This document shows positions 28,239 through 37,475 of a stretch of 64,000 bases of DNA, piece by piece. The stretch is from Betaproteobacteria bacterium (GTDB lineage: Bacteria > Pseudomonadota > Gammaproteobacteria > Burkholderiales > SG8-39), in NCBI GenBank assembly GCA_004297625.1, contig SCTY01000003.1:310001-374000 (forward strand), in the 5' to 3' direction. A program made the translations under genes and the position numbers. Each line of letters begins with the position of its first letter. Within the stretch, counting starts at the first letter, position 1. A model generated the notes under the pieces. It was not told where the DNA came from. It ran no database searches and worked only from the letters and a program-made list of their open reading frames with translations.

Positions 28239-30884
28239 TCAAGCTTTCGCGCGTTCCAGCGCGCGCTCGAGATTCTGTTTTCGCGTCAAGGCGTCGCGCC
28301 AGCGATCGCCGTTTTCCGCCAGGCGCTGCGCGACGTTCGTGATGCGGAAATCGAGCGGGTGCGCGCCTGCGAGCTCATCCCACTCGAGCGGCATGGACAC
28401 CGGCGCGCCGAAGGAACCCCTCGGCGAATAGGCCACGTTCAGCGTCTTGCCGCGGACGTTCATATTGTAGTCCATGAAGATTTTCCCGGTGCGCTTGGGG
28501 ACGCTCCACTCCAGGGTGATGTCCTTGGGGTGGCGGCGCTCGAGGTGGCGGCCGACGAGCTCGGACACGCGCCGCGCGCCGTCGAAATCGAGCGTACGCC
28601 GGATCGGCACGAAGACGTGCAGGCCGGTCCTGCCGGAGGTCTTGACGATCGACTCGAGCGACATGCCGGCAAGCAGCTCGCGCAGCCGGAAAGCCACTTC
28701 CTTGCCCTTCTCGAAGGCGACCGTGTTGAGCTCCGGCTCGTCGCCGGGCGCTTCCTTTCCCGAGTAGATGTAGGGATCGATGTCGAACACCACATAGTCG
28801 GGGTAGTTGAGCACCGAGCCTTCCAGGGCGCCGAGCGAGCTCGCATAGTCGGTTCTCGTGCTGGTAGCGTCCGGACCGAGCTTGGCGCGCGAATGCCACA
28901 CGTGGAATTCGAGCGTTCCGGATTGCGCAAGCCAGAGGAGCGTCGGCAGGTTGTTGCACACCAGGTAATCTTGCCTCTCCTCCTTGTGCCCGGAGAACAC
29001 GGTAACGCTGTCGACGAATTCGGGCGGCTTCTCTCCCCAATGCTTCTGGAAGAAGCGCTGGCCGTGAATTCCTTCCGGCATGCGGATCAGGGTGAGCGGG
29101 CGATCCGCGAGATGCGGCAGGATGTAGGGCGATACCTGCGCGAAATAACGCAACAGGTCGCGCTTGGTGAGCGCCGGCTGCTTGAGCGCCGTATCGGCGG
29201 GCCAGTACACGCGGTCGAGGTGCGTGAGGCGGATTTGATGCGGACCCACGGCGATCGAGAACGCGGTCTTCTTGTTTTCGAGTTGCCGCACGATGTCGTC
29301 CACCTCGGATCCCGCCGCGCTCGCCGCTCGGGATGCCGCGCGCCGCACGGTTTTCGGATCGATGTCGTCGCGCAACCGCAGAAACACCGGCGCGCGCAGG
29401 TAACCGTCGTCCGTCCAGTTCTGGAATTTCACCTCGGCCACCGCGTCGGGCTCGACCCAGGTTGTCGGGCTGTGCAGTTCCGGCTTCTCGGCGAACGGGC
29501 AGGTCCGGCGCTTCAAAGGCGCAAGTCGCTTGTGTACCCGAGAGAGGCTCTCCGCGTCGAAGCCCGAACCGACGTGCGAGGCGTAGCGCAGCTTCTCTTC
29601 GTCCCAATAGCCGACGAGCAGCGCTCCCAGCGGCGCGCGCGATCCCTTGCCTTGCGTGTAGCCGCCGACCACGAATTCCGCGCTGTGGGTGGATTTGATC
29701 TTCAGCCAAGCCGCCGAGCGCCGCCCCGCTTCATACTTGCTGTCCGCGCGCTTGCCAATGACGCCTTCGAGCCCGCTCGCGAGCGCGGCCCTGTTCAAGG
29801 CCTCGCCGTCGTCGGACGCGTGCACGAGCTGGATGAGCGGCGAAGGGAGCAGGCATTGAGCGAGATAACGGCGTCGATCGCGGTAGGGCGCCTTGCGCAG
29901 GTCGATGCCCGCGAAATGCACGAGATCGAAGCAGTAGAACACCACGGCTTGGACGCCATTCTGCAGGGCGTTGAAGGACGGCTTGCCGCTCGCGTCGAAC
30001 GCCACCAGCTCGCCGTCGAGGATCATGCCGTCCACCGCCTGCTTGGCGAGCTCCGCGCTCAAGCGCGGATAAGCCGCCGAGAGGTCGAGGCCGCGCCGCG
30101 AGCGCAGCTTCACAGCGCCCTTGCCGATGAACGCGAGCACGCGATAGCCGTCGAGCTTGGGCTCCCACATCCATCCCGCGTCGTTGAAGGGCTTGTCGCC
30201 GGATTCGGCGTGCATGGGCGCGAGCGTGGCAGGCATCGCTTCGATCTTTCCCGCGGGAACGAGGCGCGAAGCGGGAATCGGCCGCACCGGCACCGCCTTC
30301 ACCTCGTCCACGGTGAGCCCAGAAAGCACCGAGCGGCCCTGCGCGGTGGGATCGACCTTCCCCGCGAACCGGTCCTTGTGCTTGATGAGCAGCCAGTTCT
30401 TCTGCTCGGCGGTGCGCACGAGCGCAAAGGAGCCCTTCAGTTTTTCTCCGCGAAGCAGAAAGCTCAGCTTGCCCTTCTCCAGGCCTTCGGCCACGCGCCG
30501 CTCGGCCTCCTGGCGATCGTGGAACCAGTATTCGTTGCCTTCGTCGGGCGAGTAAACGCCGCAGTCCCACACGATCACTTCGCCCGCGCCGTACTGCCCG
30601 GGCGGAATGACGCCCTCGAATGAGGCGTAGTCGTACGGGTGATCCTCGGTCTGCACGGCAAGGCGCTTTTCGCTAGGATCGAGCGAGGGCCCTTTTGGAA
30701 CGGCCCACGACTTCAGCACGCCGTTGCACTCGAGCCGGAAGTCGTAGTGCAGCCGGCGTGCCGAGTGCTGCTGGACGACGAACAGCAGCGGCCCGCTGCG
30801 CGGCACCGGCACGGCCGGCGCGGGCTCGGGCGTGGCTTCGAATCTGCGCTTGGCGGAGTATTCGCCGAGCTGGTCTCTCGCCAT
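28239..30884 (-). CDS. ligD: Multifunctional DNA ligase D (phosphoesterase-ligase-polymerase)
   Basis: This is the end-joining ligase of 881 residues with three modules. The N-terminal 3'-phosphoesterase spans about 30-180, with QQHSARRLHYDFRLE and SWAVPKGPS. The ATP-dependent ligase core carries the nucleotidyl-accepting Lys243 in EPKLDGYR. The C-terminal primase-like polymerase begins near 560, with PLTLIRMPEGI and the acidic VFDIDPY. Order and length match Pseudomonas LigD. It lies first in the operon, followed by ku. Confidence 0.96.
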   Translation of the reverse strand: MARDQLGEYSAKRRFEATPEPAPAVPVPRSGPLLFVVQQHSARRLHYDFRLECNGVLKSWAVPKGPSLDPSEKRLAVQTEDHPYDYASFEGVIPPGQYGAGEVIVWDCGVYSPDEGNEYWFHDRQEAERRVAEGLEKGKLSFLLRGEKLKGSFALVRTAEQKNWLLIKHKDRFAGKVDPTAQGRSVLSGLTVDEVKAVPVRPIPASRLVPAGKIEAMPATLAPMHAESGDKPFNDAGWMWEPKLDGYRVLAFIGKGAVKLRSRRGLDLSAAYPRLSAELAKQAVDGMILDGELVAFDASGKPSFNALQNGVQAVVFYCFDLVHFAGIDLRKAPYRDRRRYLAQCLLPSPLIQLVHASDDGEALNRAALASGLEGVIGKRADSKYEAGRRSAAWLKIKSTHSAEFVVGGYTQGKGSRAPLGALLVGYWDEEKLRYASHVGSGFDAESLSRVHKRLAPLKRRTCPFAEKPELHSPTTWVEPDAVAEVKFQNWTDDGYLRAPVFLRLRDDIDPKTVRRAASRAASAAGSEVDDIVRQLENKKTAFSIAVGPHQIRLTHLDRVYWPADTALKQPALTKRDLLRYFAQVSPYILPHLADRPLTLIRMPEGIHGQRFFQKHWGEKPPEFVDSVTVFSGHKEERQDYLVCNNLPTLLWLAQSGTLEFHVWHSRAKLGPDATSTRTDYASSLGALEGSVLNYPDYVVFDIDPYIYSGKEAPGDEPELNTVAFEKGKEVAFRLRELLAGMSLESIVKTSGRTGLHVFVPIRRTLDFDGARRVSELVGRHLERRHPKDITLEWSVPKRTGKIFMDYNMNVRGKTLNVAYSPRGSFGAPVSMPLEWDELAGAHPLDFRITNVAQRLAENGDRWRDALTRKQNLERALERAKA

Positions 30885-30907
30885 GGAGAAATTCTAGGAG
30901 AAAGGCG

Positions 30908-31609
30908 ATGAAGCTGTTGGCGGGCGCAAGCGGCTACTCGTTCAAGGAATGGAAAGGCGGTTTCTACCCGCAGAGCATCAAGCCGGAGGACATGCTCGCC
31001 TGGTACGCGCAGCGCCTGCCGACCGTGGAGATCAACAATACCTTCTACCAGATGCCGAAGACCGGCGTGCTCGAGAACTGGGCAAAATCGACGCCCGAGA
31101 GCTTCCGCTTCTCGATCAAGGCGTCGCGCCGCATCACCCATCTCGCGCGGCTGGATGCGCAGAAGGCGGCCGATTCGGTCGGTTTTCTCTACCGCAATCT
31201 GGGCGCGCTCGGCGCGAAGCGCGGCCCGGTGCTTTTCCAGCTGCCGCCGTTCCTCAAGAAGGACCTCCCGCGCCTGACGGCGTTTCTTCGCCTGCTGCCC
31301 GAAGGGCATCGCGCGGCGTTCGAGTTTCGCAACGACAGCTGGTTTGCCGACGAGGTCTACGACGCCCTGAGAGCGGCGGGCGCGGCGCTGTGTCTCTCGG
31401 AGCGCGCAGACAGCGCCCCGCCCCCTTTGGTGGAAACTGCCCTGTGGGGCTACGTGCGTCTCCGGCTGGAAACGTACTCCGAGGATGATCTGCGACAGTG
31501 GGCGCAGCGGCTCGCCGCCACGTCGTGGCGCGAGGTCTACGCGTACTTCATGCACGAGCCGACCGCGCCGGCCTACGCGCAGACCCTGATGCGGTTCGCG
31601 CCTGCTTAG
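30908..31609 (+). CDS. DUF72 family protein
   Basis: This is a TIM-barrel-like protein of 233 residues of the DUF72/YecE family, whose biochemical role is not established. The N-terminal GASGYSFKEWKGGFYP and the VEINNTFYQMP segments are diagnostic. It is divergent from ligD; the starts are 23 bases apart, so promoters must overlap. AGGAG lies nine bases upstream of the ATG. DUF72 genes often sit near DNA repair genes, but the functional link is unproven. Confidence 0.9.
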   Translation: MKLLAGASGYSFKEWKGGFYPQSIKPEDMLAWYAQRLPTVEINNTFYQMPKTGVLENWAKSTPESFRFSIKASRRITHLARLDAQKAADSVGFLYRNLGALGAKRGPVLFQLPPFLKKDLPRLTAFLRLLPEGHRAAFEFRNDSWFADEVYDALRAAGAALCLSERADSAPPPLVETALWGYVRLRLETYSEDDLRQWAQRLAATSWREVYAYFMHEPTAPAYAQTLMRFAPA

Positions 31610-31618
31610 CCCTCGTGG

Positions 31619-32581
31619 CTAGTTTGCAGACTGGACCTTCTCGTCGCGGATGACCTTGGTCCAGCGCGCGACTTCCGAACCCAGGATGTCCTGCGCCTCG
31701 CGTGCGGAGGTGGGCCAGGGCTGAAATCCCATGGCGAGCAGCTTGTCGGTGAAGTCCCGGCGATTGAGCGCGGCATGCGCGGCTTCGTTCAGCCTGGAGA
31801 CCATCGCAGGCGGAAGCTTCTTCGGCGCCGCAAACGCGTACCAGGCGCGCACGTCGAAGCCCGGCAAGAGAGTTTCAGACACGGTCGGCACGTTCGGCAG
31901 GCCTGCGTAGCGCTCCTTCGAGGTGACGGCCAGCATGCGCATCTTGCCGCTCTGGATGAGGGGCGAAGTCCCGGCAACCGAGGTGAACGCTATCGGAATG
32001 TCGCCGGAGAACAGCGCCAAGTTGAGCTCGTTGCCGCTCTTGTAGGGAATGTGGTTCATCTGGATGCCGGTTCTTGCCTGCAGCAGCACCGCGACGAGGT
32101 GCATGCCGCTGCCCACGCCGCCGGTGCCGAAGTGGATTTTGCCGGGCTCGGCTTTGGCGCCGCGGATCACGTCCTGCACGCTTGCATAGCCGGAACCCGG
32201 CGAGGTGACGATCGCAAACGGGCTGTTTGCCAGCATCGAGATCATCGTGAAATCGTCGACCGCGTGGTACGGCAGCGAGGCGTACAAGCCGGGTCCCATG
32301 GCGTGGCCGGAAGCCATCAGGAACAGCGTGTAGCCGTCGGGCTCGGCCTTGGCGATGTAGGCCGCGCCCACCGTGCCGCCGGCACCCGGCTTTCCTTCGA
32401 CGATCGCCTGCTGCCCGAGCTGCTCGCTCAGATTCGCGCCGAGCATGCGCGCGATGATGTCCACCGGGCCGCCCGGCCCGAAGCCGTGCACGATGCGCAC
32501 CGGTTTGACCGGCCACGCCTGTGCGAAGGCCGAGCCCGCGACGAGCGTGAGAACGGCAATCAGGCTCCGAAGGATTTTCAT
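31619..32581 (-). CDS. Bug family tripartite tricarboxylate transporter substrate-binding protein
   Basis: This is a periplasmic solute-binding protein of 320 residues. A signal peptide of about 20 residues ends at AFAQA. WPVKPVRIVHGFGPGGPVD then begins the mature part, and GKPGAGGTVGA follows, both typical of Bug proteins. Its ligand is probably a small carboxylate or amide. AAAGGAG precedes the ATG at 32581. It lies ten bases downstream of an amidohydrolase gene, so the protein may capture that enzyme's substrate. No TTT membrane subunits are nearby, as is usual for orphan Bug proteins. Confidence 0.92.
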   Translation of the reverse strand: MKILRSLIAVLTLVAGSAFAQAWPVKPVRIVHGFGPGGPVDIIARMLGANLSEQLGQQAIVEGKPGAGGTVGAAYIAKAEPDGYTLFLMASGHAMGPGLYASLPYHAVDDFTMISMLANSPFAIVTSPGSGYASVQDVIRGAKAEPGKIHFGTGGVGSGMHLVAVLLQARTGIQMNHIPYKSGNELNLALFSGDIPIAFTSVAGTSPLIQSGKMRMLAVTSKERYAGLPNVPTVSETLLPGFDVRAWYAFAAPKKLPPAMVSRLNEAAHAALNRRDFTDKLLAMGFQPWPTSAREAQDILGSEVARWTKVIRDEKVQSAN

Positions 32582-32591
32582 GGTGCTCCTT

Positions 32592-34010
32592 TCAGAAAAC
32601 GTAGCGCTCGGGCGGCGCCCCATTGGGCGCGCGCCGGTAGACATAGCCGCCGTCTTTCATGAGCCGCTGCCGCGACTCGAGCAGCTCCGCGTTCAGCTTC
32701 TTCAGCCGCTCGGCCGGAAATACGAGCTTGCCGTTGCGCTTCAAGAAGCGGCCCGCGACCATGACGCTTTCGATATCCGCCGTCTCGGCGTACATGACCA
32801 CGGCGTGCGCCGGATCGCCGCCGGGCAGCGCCGGGAAGATGTTCATGCCGCGCGTGTCGATCACGGCAAGATCGGCCTGCTTGCCTGGAGTGAGCGAGCC
32901 GATCTTGCTGTCCAGGCGCAGCGCCTTGGCGCCTCCCATGGTCGCCCAGTACAGCGCGTCCCGCGTATGCGTCGCATGCTGGTCCGCCGGCCACTTCCCG
33001 GCTTCGCGCAAGCTGCGGTTGTCCATCTCGCGCTGGTGCTGAAAGGCGTGGCGCGTCACCCACAGCATGGAGCTGTTGAAGTACGGATCGCAGTCCGTGC
33101 CGAGCGAAGGCACGGCCCCGAACTGGAGGATCCTGCCGAGCATCGCCGCCTGCTCGTAGTTCAGCATTTCGGTGAGGCAGGTTGCGGTGATCGAGCAGCC
33201 GGCATCGAGCACGATCTTCAGCTCGTCTTCGGAGAAGCAATTGCCGTGGGCGATGTTGTGGTCCGGCCCGAGCAGCCCTTCTTTTGCGAGCCGCGGCATG
33301 CCGTCCTCGACCACGCGCTTGCCCTTGCGGCCGTAGGTGTGCGCGGAGTTCAGCAGGCCGTACTCGCGCGCCAGGCGGATGTCGTGCGCCGCGACTTCGT
33401 ATTCGCCCCAGTCCGGCCCGAGGATCGCCATGGCGAGCGTGACCAGTCGATCGTCGGAGGCGAGCCGCCCGGTGCGCAGCCTGCGGATCTCCTCGCGCGG
33501 AAAGGGAATCTTCTGGTACGGCGTCCCGCCCTCGCGGGTCGGCGGCTTGGTCGTGCCGCGCGCGAATACCGCGCGCAAGCCCGATTCCTCGAGCGCGTCG
33601 ATCGCCGCGTCCGTCATTTCCGCATCACGCAGGACGTGGCACCAGTCGAGAATCGTGGTGGTGCCGCCGCGGATCTGGTTCAGCGCGCCGAGCAGGTCGC
33701 CGAGGTACACATCGCGCGCGGCGTAGCGCGTCGCCAGATTGTTGTGGATGTTGGCGAAGTAGTCGCGGAAACCCACCCAGTCGGCGCCGATGCCGCGCAG
33801 CTGGTATTCCCAGGCGTGGATGTGCGCGTTCACGAGGCCGGGAATCACGATGCGGTCGCGGCCATCCACGAGCGACGCCGCGGGCGCCGAGACATTGCGC
33901 CCGACGTGCGCGATGCGCTGGCCGTCGACGAGCACGTCGCCCCCTTCGAGGTCGCCGATTTCCGGATCCATCGTCACGAGGGTGGCGTTCTTGATCAGCG
34001 TCAATGCCAT
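32592..34010 (-). CDS. Amidohydrolase, TrzA/AtzA/SsnA-like metal-dependent deaminase family
   Basis: This is a TIM-barrel metal hydrolase of 472 residues. The metal-binding HxH is in NAHIHAWE (His63 and His65). Other ligands lie in HTYGRKG, HGNCFS and the late GTDCDP. The family includes s-triazine hydrolases, guanine and cytosine deaminases and related enzymes. The substrate is probably a ring amine or halide, which cannot be fixed from sequence. AAGGAG precedes the ATG. It forms a two-gene unit with the Bug binding protein. Confidence 0.88.
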   Translation of the reverse strand: MALTLIKNATLVTMDPEIGDLEGGDVLVDGQRIAHVGRNVSAPAASLVDGRDRIVIPGLVNAHIHAWEYQLRGIGADWVGFRDYFANIHNNLATRYAARDVYLGDLLGALNQIRGGTTTILDWCHVLRDAEMTDAAIDALEESGLRAVFARGTTKPPTREGGTPYQKIPFPREEIRRLRTGRLASDDRLVTLAMAILGPDWGEYEVAAHDIRLAREYGLLNSAHTYGRKGKRVVEDGMPRLAKEGLLGPDHNIAHGNCFSEDELKIVLDAGCSITATCLTEMLNYEQAAMLGRILQFGAVPSLGTDCDPYFNSSMLWVTRHAFQHQREMDNRSLREAGKWPADQHATHTRDALYWATMGGAKALRLDSKIGSLTPGKQADLAVIDTRGMNIFPALPGGDPAHAVVMYAETADIESVMVAGRFLKRNGKLVFPAERLKKLNAELLESRQRLMKDGGYVYRRAPNGAPPERYVF

Positions 34011-34110
34011 TGCCGCTCCTTCTCCTCGAGGGATGGTATCGATGGAATCTGCTTGCCACGGCGCTCCTTTGCGAATCCTTGACGTTCATCAATCGCAGCC
34101 GGCGCCCTGC

Positions 34111-34116
34111 TATATT
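34111..34116 (+). promoter_or_regulatory. apaH: -10 element for leaderless apaH transcript
   Basis: TATATT lies eight bases before the apaH ATG, so transcription would begin one or two bases before the start codon. No Shine-Dalgarno is present. No clear -35 stands at 17 bases; TTGACG at 34079 is too far away (26 bases). Confidence 0.4.
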
Positions 34117-34124
34117 CGCCGCCG

Positions 34125-34934
34125 ATGCCAACGTACGCGATCGGCGATGTGCAAGGCTGCTTCGACGAGCTCGAGCGCTTGCTCGACAAGCTGAAATTCA
34201 AGCGGGACAAGGATCGGCTGTGGTTCGTCGGCGACCTCGTCAATCGCGGGCCGAAATCGCTCGAGGTGCTGCGCTTCGTGAAGAAGCTGGGAGAGCGCGC
34301 CGTGGTGGTGCTCGGCAATCACGACTTGCATCTGGTCACTCAGCACGAGCGCTTCGAGCGGCCGCGCAAGGACGACACCTTTCACGATGTGCTCGGTGCG
34401 CCGGATCGCGGCGAGCTCGTGGACTGGCTGCGCACGCGGCCGATGATGCACGCCGAAGGCGGCTGCGCCATGGTGCATGCCGGCTTGCTGCCGCAATGGA
34501 CCGTCGAAAAAGCCCTGTCGCTCGGAAAAGAGGTCGAGCGCGCGCTCGCGGCGCCCTATTACCGCGAATTTCTTAAAAACATGTACGGAAGCAAGCCCGA
34601 CGAATGGAGCGATTCGCTTGCGGGCTGGGACCGTTTGCGCGTGATCGTGAACGTGATGACGCGCCTTCGCTTCTGCACTGCGCAGGGAAAAATGGAGTTC
34701 CGCGCCAAGGGCGCCAAAGCGCCGCGCGGCTATTCCGCGTGGTTCGACTTCAGGAGCGAAGAGCAGACCCTCGTTTGCGGCCATTGGTCCGCGCTGGGGT
34801 TGAAGATGAGCGCCAAGCTCGCCGCGCTCGACAGCGGCTGCGTGTGGGGCGGCAGCCTCACCGCGCTGCGGCTGGAGGACCGGGCGCTCTATCAAGTATC
34901 CTGCGCCGGCTATCAGCCGATCGGAGAAGAATGA
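34125..34934 (+). CDS. apaH: Symmetrical bis(5'-nucleosyl)-tetraphosphatase ApaH
   Basis: This calcineurin-like phosphoesterase of 269 residues splits diadenosine tetraphosphate into two ADP. Metallophosphatase blocks are all present: AIGDVQGCFDEL, FVGDLVNRGP and VLGNHDLHL, followed by a late CGHWSALG. Length is normal for the family. The gene stop overlaps the HIT-protein start as ATGA, which pairs two nucleotide-phosphate hydrolases or binding proteins in one operon. Confidence 0.96.
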   Translation: MPTYAIGDVQGCFDELERLLDKLKFKRDKDRLWFVGDLVNRGPKSLEVLRFVKKLGERAVVVLGNHDLHLVTQHERFERPRKDDTFHDVLGAPDRGELVDWLRTRPMMHAEGGCAMVHAGLLPQWTVEKALSLGKEVERALAAPYYREFLKNMYGSKPDEWSDSLAGWDRLRVIVNVMTRLRFCTAQGKMEFRAKGAKAPRGYSAWFDFRSEEQTLVCGHWSALGLKMSAKLAALDSGCVWGGSLTALRLEDRALYQVSCAGYQPIGEE

Positions 34935-35347
34935 TGAGCGACTGCGTGTTCTGCAAGATCGTGGCTCGGCAGATTCCCGCCACGGTGGTGCACGAAGACG
35001 AGCACACCCTGGCCTTCATGGATATCGGCCAGGTGAATCCGGGCCACGTGCTCGTCGCGGTGAAAAAGCATGCGGACAACGTCTTCGCGCTGGACGACGC
35101 GCAGGCGGCAGCGGTGTTCCGCGCCGCGGCGCGGGTGTCGCGCGCGATCCGCGACGCGTTCTCGCCGCAAGGATTGTCGATCTATCAGGCGAACGGAAGC
35201 GTGGCCGGCCAGACGGTGTTCCATTTCCACCTGCATTTGCTGCCGCGCCACGAAGGCGACGGCATGGAGCTCACCTGGCCGGTGAAGAATCCTGCGCGCG
35301 AGAAGCTCCTCGAGTACGCCGAGAAGATCAAGGCGAAACTCGGGTAA
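34931..35347 (+). CDS. HIT family protein
   Basis: This is a histidine-triad nucleotide-binding protein of 138 residues. The N-terminal CVFCKIVARQIPA and the catalytic triad HFHLHLLPR are intact. Members hydrolyse nucleoside phosphoramidates or dinucleoside polyphosphates. Two adjacent ATG codons (34931 and 34934) are possible starts; the first overlaps the apaH stop. Its 3' end overlaps the convergent lipoprotein gene by 20 bases. Confidence 0.93.
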   Translation: MMSDCVFCKIVARQIPATVVHEDEHTLAFMDIGQVNPGHVLVAVKKHADNVFALDDAQAAAVFRAAARVSRAIRDAFSPQGLSIYQANGSVAGQTVFHFHLHLLPRHEGDGMELTWPVKNPAREKLLEYAEKIKAKLG

Positions 35348-35777
35348 CGCCGCCCGAGGTGAGCAGGCGCACGCGCTGCCCGGCGACGAACTTGTCGGTC
35401 TCTTCCTGCACGATGGCGCGCAGCTCGCCGTTATCCAGGCGCACGGTGATTTCCACGCCGTTCTTGCGCGTCGTGCCCTCCTCGATCGCCTGCCCGGCGA
35501 CGCCGCCGCCGACCGCGCCCAGCACCCCGGCGATCGTCGAGCCCCTGCCGTGGCCCACGCCGGTTCCCGCGACCCCGCCGACGACGGCGCCGGACGCCGC
35601 GCCGATTCCCGAGCGCGTGCCCTGAATGGTGACCGGGCGCACCGACTCGACCGTGGCAAGGCGCACGGTCTGCTCGCGCAGCGCCTCGTCGCGCGAATAA
35701 ACGTCGCCCGACTTCGAAGTGGCGCAGCCGGCGAGCGTCGCGGCGGCAGCCAGCGCCAGCACGACGGTGATTCTCAT
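35328..35777 (-). CDS. Glycine-zipper outer-membrane lipoprotein, SlyB-like
   Basis: This is a lipoprotein of 149 residues. The signal peptide ends in the lipobox LAGC, so Cys18 is the lipidated residue. The middle contains a glycine-zipper segment (SGAVVGGVAGTGVGHG and later GAVGGGVAGQ), typical of SlyB/PcpY-type proteins. The C-terminus holds beta-rich segments (GVEITVRLDNGE). It probably supports outer-membrane integrity. It lies just four bases after the PfkB kinase stop and may be read with that operon. Confidence 0.87.
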   Translation of the reverse strand: MRITVVLALAAAATLAGCATSKSGDVYSRDEALREQTVRLATVESVRPVTIQGTRSGIGAASGAVVGGVAGTGVGHGRGSTIAGVLGAVGGGVAGQAIEEGTTRKNGVEITVRLDNGELRAIVQEETDKFVAGQRVRLLTSGGVTRVSP

Positions 35778-35781
35778 GAGC

Positions 35782-36723
35782 TTATCCTTTCCACGGTGAA
35801 TAGCCGAAGGCGCGCTTGAAGCGCCCCTCGATTTCTTCGCGCCGGGGCGCGTGGTTCTGCGCCCCGCGGTGCGCGACCTTGATCGCGCCCATCAATGATC
35901 CGAGTCTACCCGTGCTCGGCCAGTCCCAGCCGTGCGCTATTCCATACAAGAGCCCGGCGCGGTAGGCGTCGCCGCAGCCCGTCGGATCGACCACCCTTTC
36001 CGCTTGAACGCACGGGATCTCGTGGCGTTGACCGCCGGCAAAAATTACCGACCCCTTCGCCCCCATGGTGGCCACCAGCGCCCTCACCTCGCGGGCAAGG
36101 TCTTCAAGGCTGCGCCCGGTTTTCTCCTCCAGCAGCTTGCCCTCGTAGTCGTTGACCGCCACGTAGTCGGCGAGACGCAGGAATTCGGCGATTTCCTCGG
36201 CGGAAAACATCGGCAGCCCCTGGCCCGGGTCGAACAGGAACGGCAGCCCGCGCTCGGCGCATTGGCGCGCGTGCTCGATCATCCCCCGCTTGCCGTCCGG
36301 GCCGATGATCGCAACCCGCACGCCGAGCTCGCCGTCGATGCGGTTCTCGTGCGAGTGGTTCATCGCCCCGGGGTGGAACGCCGTGATCTGGTTGTCGTCG
36401 AGGTCGGTAGTGATGAATGCCTGGGCGGTGAACTGCCCCGGAATGCGCTTGAAGCGCCGCGTGTCGATGGAAAAGCGCGCGAAGCGCTCGATATAGGGGT
36501 CGATATCCTCGCCCACCGTCGCCATGACCTGCGGCGTCTCGCCGAGCAGCCGCAGGTTGTAGCCGATGTTGCCCGCCGTGCCGCCGTACTCGCGGCGCAT
36601 CTCCGGTGTGAGGAAGCACACGTTGAGTATGTGCAGCTGATCGGCGAGCAGGTGGTTCTTGAAGCGGTCGGGAAACACCATGATGGTGTCGTAGGCGATC
36701 GATCCGGTGACGAGAATGCTCAT
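35782..36723 (-). CDS. PfkB family carbohydrate/adenosine kinase
   Basis: This is a ribokinase-fold sugar or nucleoside kinase of 313 residues. The first signature is GGTAGNIGYNLRLLG, and the second, with the catalytic Asp, is DPTGCGDAYRAG. Overall it resembles bacterial adenosine kinases of the PfkB family, but the substrate is uncertain. The ATG at 36723 overlaps the stop of the DUF3426 gene (ATGA), making it the last coupled member of the aroQ-to-kinase run. Confidence 0.9.
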   Translation of the reverse strand: MSILVTGSIAYDTIMVFPDRFKNHLLADQLHILNVCFLTPEMRREYGGTAGNIGYNLRLLGETPQVMATVGEDIDPYIERFARFSIDTRRFKRIPGQFTAQAFITTDLDDNQITAFHPGAMNHSHENRIDGELGVRVAIIGPDGKRGMIEHARQCAERGLPFLFDPGQGLPMFSAEEIAEFLRLADYVAVNDYEGKLLEEKTGRSLEDLAREVRALVATMGAKGSVIFAGGQRHEIPCVQAERVVDPTGCGDAYRAGLLYGIAHGWDWPSTGRLGSLMGAIKVAHRGAQNHAPRREEIEGRFKRAFGYSPWKG

Positions 36724-37475
36724 GAGGGGTAGAAAAGCTCCAGGTGATATCCGGTCGCGCGCACGCGGCTCGCGTCGAAGTAAACGGTCAGCGAGGCTTC
36801 CCCGCCGGCGTCGATGCCGCGGCCGATGAGCTGCGCCGCCCGGTCGCGCTCCAGGTACTCGCCGGGGGTCAGAACACGGCTCGTCAACGGGCGGCTGGAT
36901 TCGTCCGTGAGCGCGAAATGCAGCACGGGGTAGTCCTGCGCAAACATAGCGCGGTTCCTGATCACCGCGTTGAGCATGATGAAGCCTTCGCGCTGAGGAT
37001 CGGCGCGCACTTCGTAGGAGTCGATGCTGAGGAACTTCAAATGGCGCGGCAGGTTGAGGCCGCAGCCGAGCAGCCGGCACGCCGCTTCGAGCGAGGAGCG
37101 CGCGCCCGGAACGGTCACCGCCAGCTCTGCGCGATACTGGTACACGGCCTGCCCAACGAGAGCGAGCACGGCGAGGGCGCAAAGCGTCCACCACAGCGCG
37201 CGGCGTGGTGCCGGCGGTTCGGCCATGAAAGCAGGCAGCGGCTCTTCGTCGTCCGTGGCAGCCGCCTGGGGCTGGGGCTTGCGCGGGTCGAAGAGGCCGA
37301 GCTGCGGCGAAGGCTCCAGCAGCAGCGGCTCTTCGCCCTGCTCCACCAGCGCCGCGATGCCGTCGAACACCGCGCCGCATTTGCCGCAACGCACGCGTCC
37401 GGCGCGCGCCGAAAGCTGCCCCGGCAGCACCCGGAAGGCGGTTCCGCACGTCGGGCAGCGGGTGATGAGGCTCAC
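36720..37475 (-). CDS. Zinc-ribbon and DUF3426 domain membrane protein
   Basis: This is a predicted membrane-anchored protein of 251 residues. It opens with an MJ0042-type zinc ribbon (TRCPTCGTAFRV, then VRCGKCGAVFDG). A proline-rich linker and one hydrophobic helix near residue 100 (LWWTLCALAVLALVG) come next, and the DUF3426 domain ends the protein. The GTG start overlaps the prmA stop as GTGA. The function is not known. Confidence 0.88.
   Translation of the reverse strand: MSLITRCPTCGTAFRVLPGQLSARAGRVRCGKCGAVFDGIAALVEQGEEPLLLEPSPQLGLFDPRKPQPQAAATDDEEPLPAFMAEPPAPRRALWWTLCALAVLALVGQAVYQYRAELAVTVPGARSSLEAACRLLGCGLNLPRHLKFLSIDSYEVRADPQREGFIMLNAVIRNRAMFAQDYPVLHFALTDESSRPLTSRVLTPGEYLERDRAAQLIGRGIDAGGEASLTVYFDASRVRATGYHLELFYPS

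Noticed and set aside
28173..30623. Long open frame antisense to ligD
   Set aside because: The ligD frame has all three catalytic modules; the antisense frame has no recognisable motif.
31603..31625. Small TAGCC/GGCTA hairpin between DUF72 and Bug genes as a terminator
   Set aside because: The stem has only five base pairs and no T run; it may be coincidence at the convergent stops.
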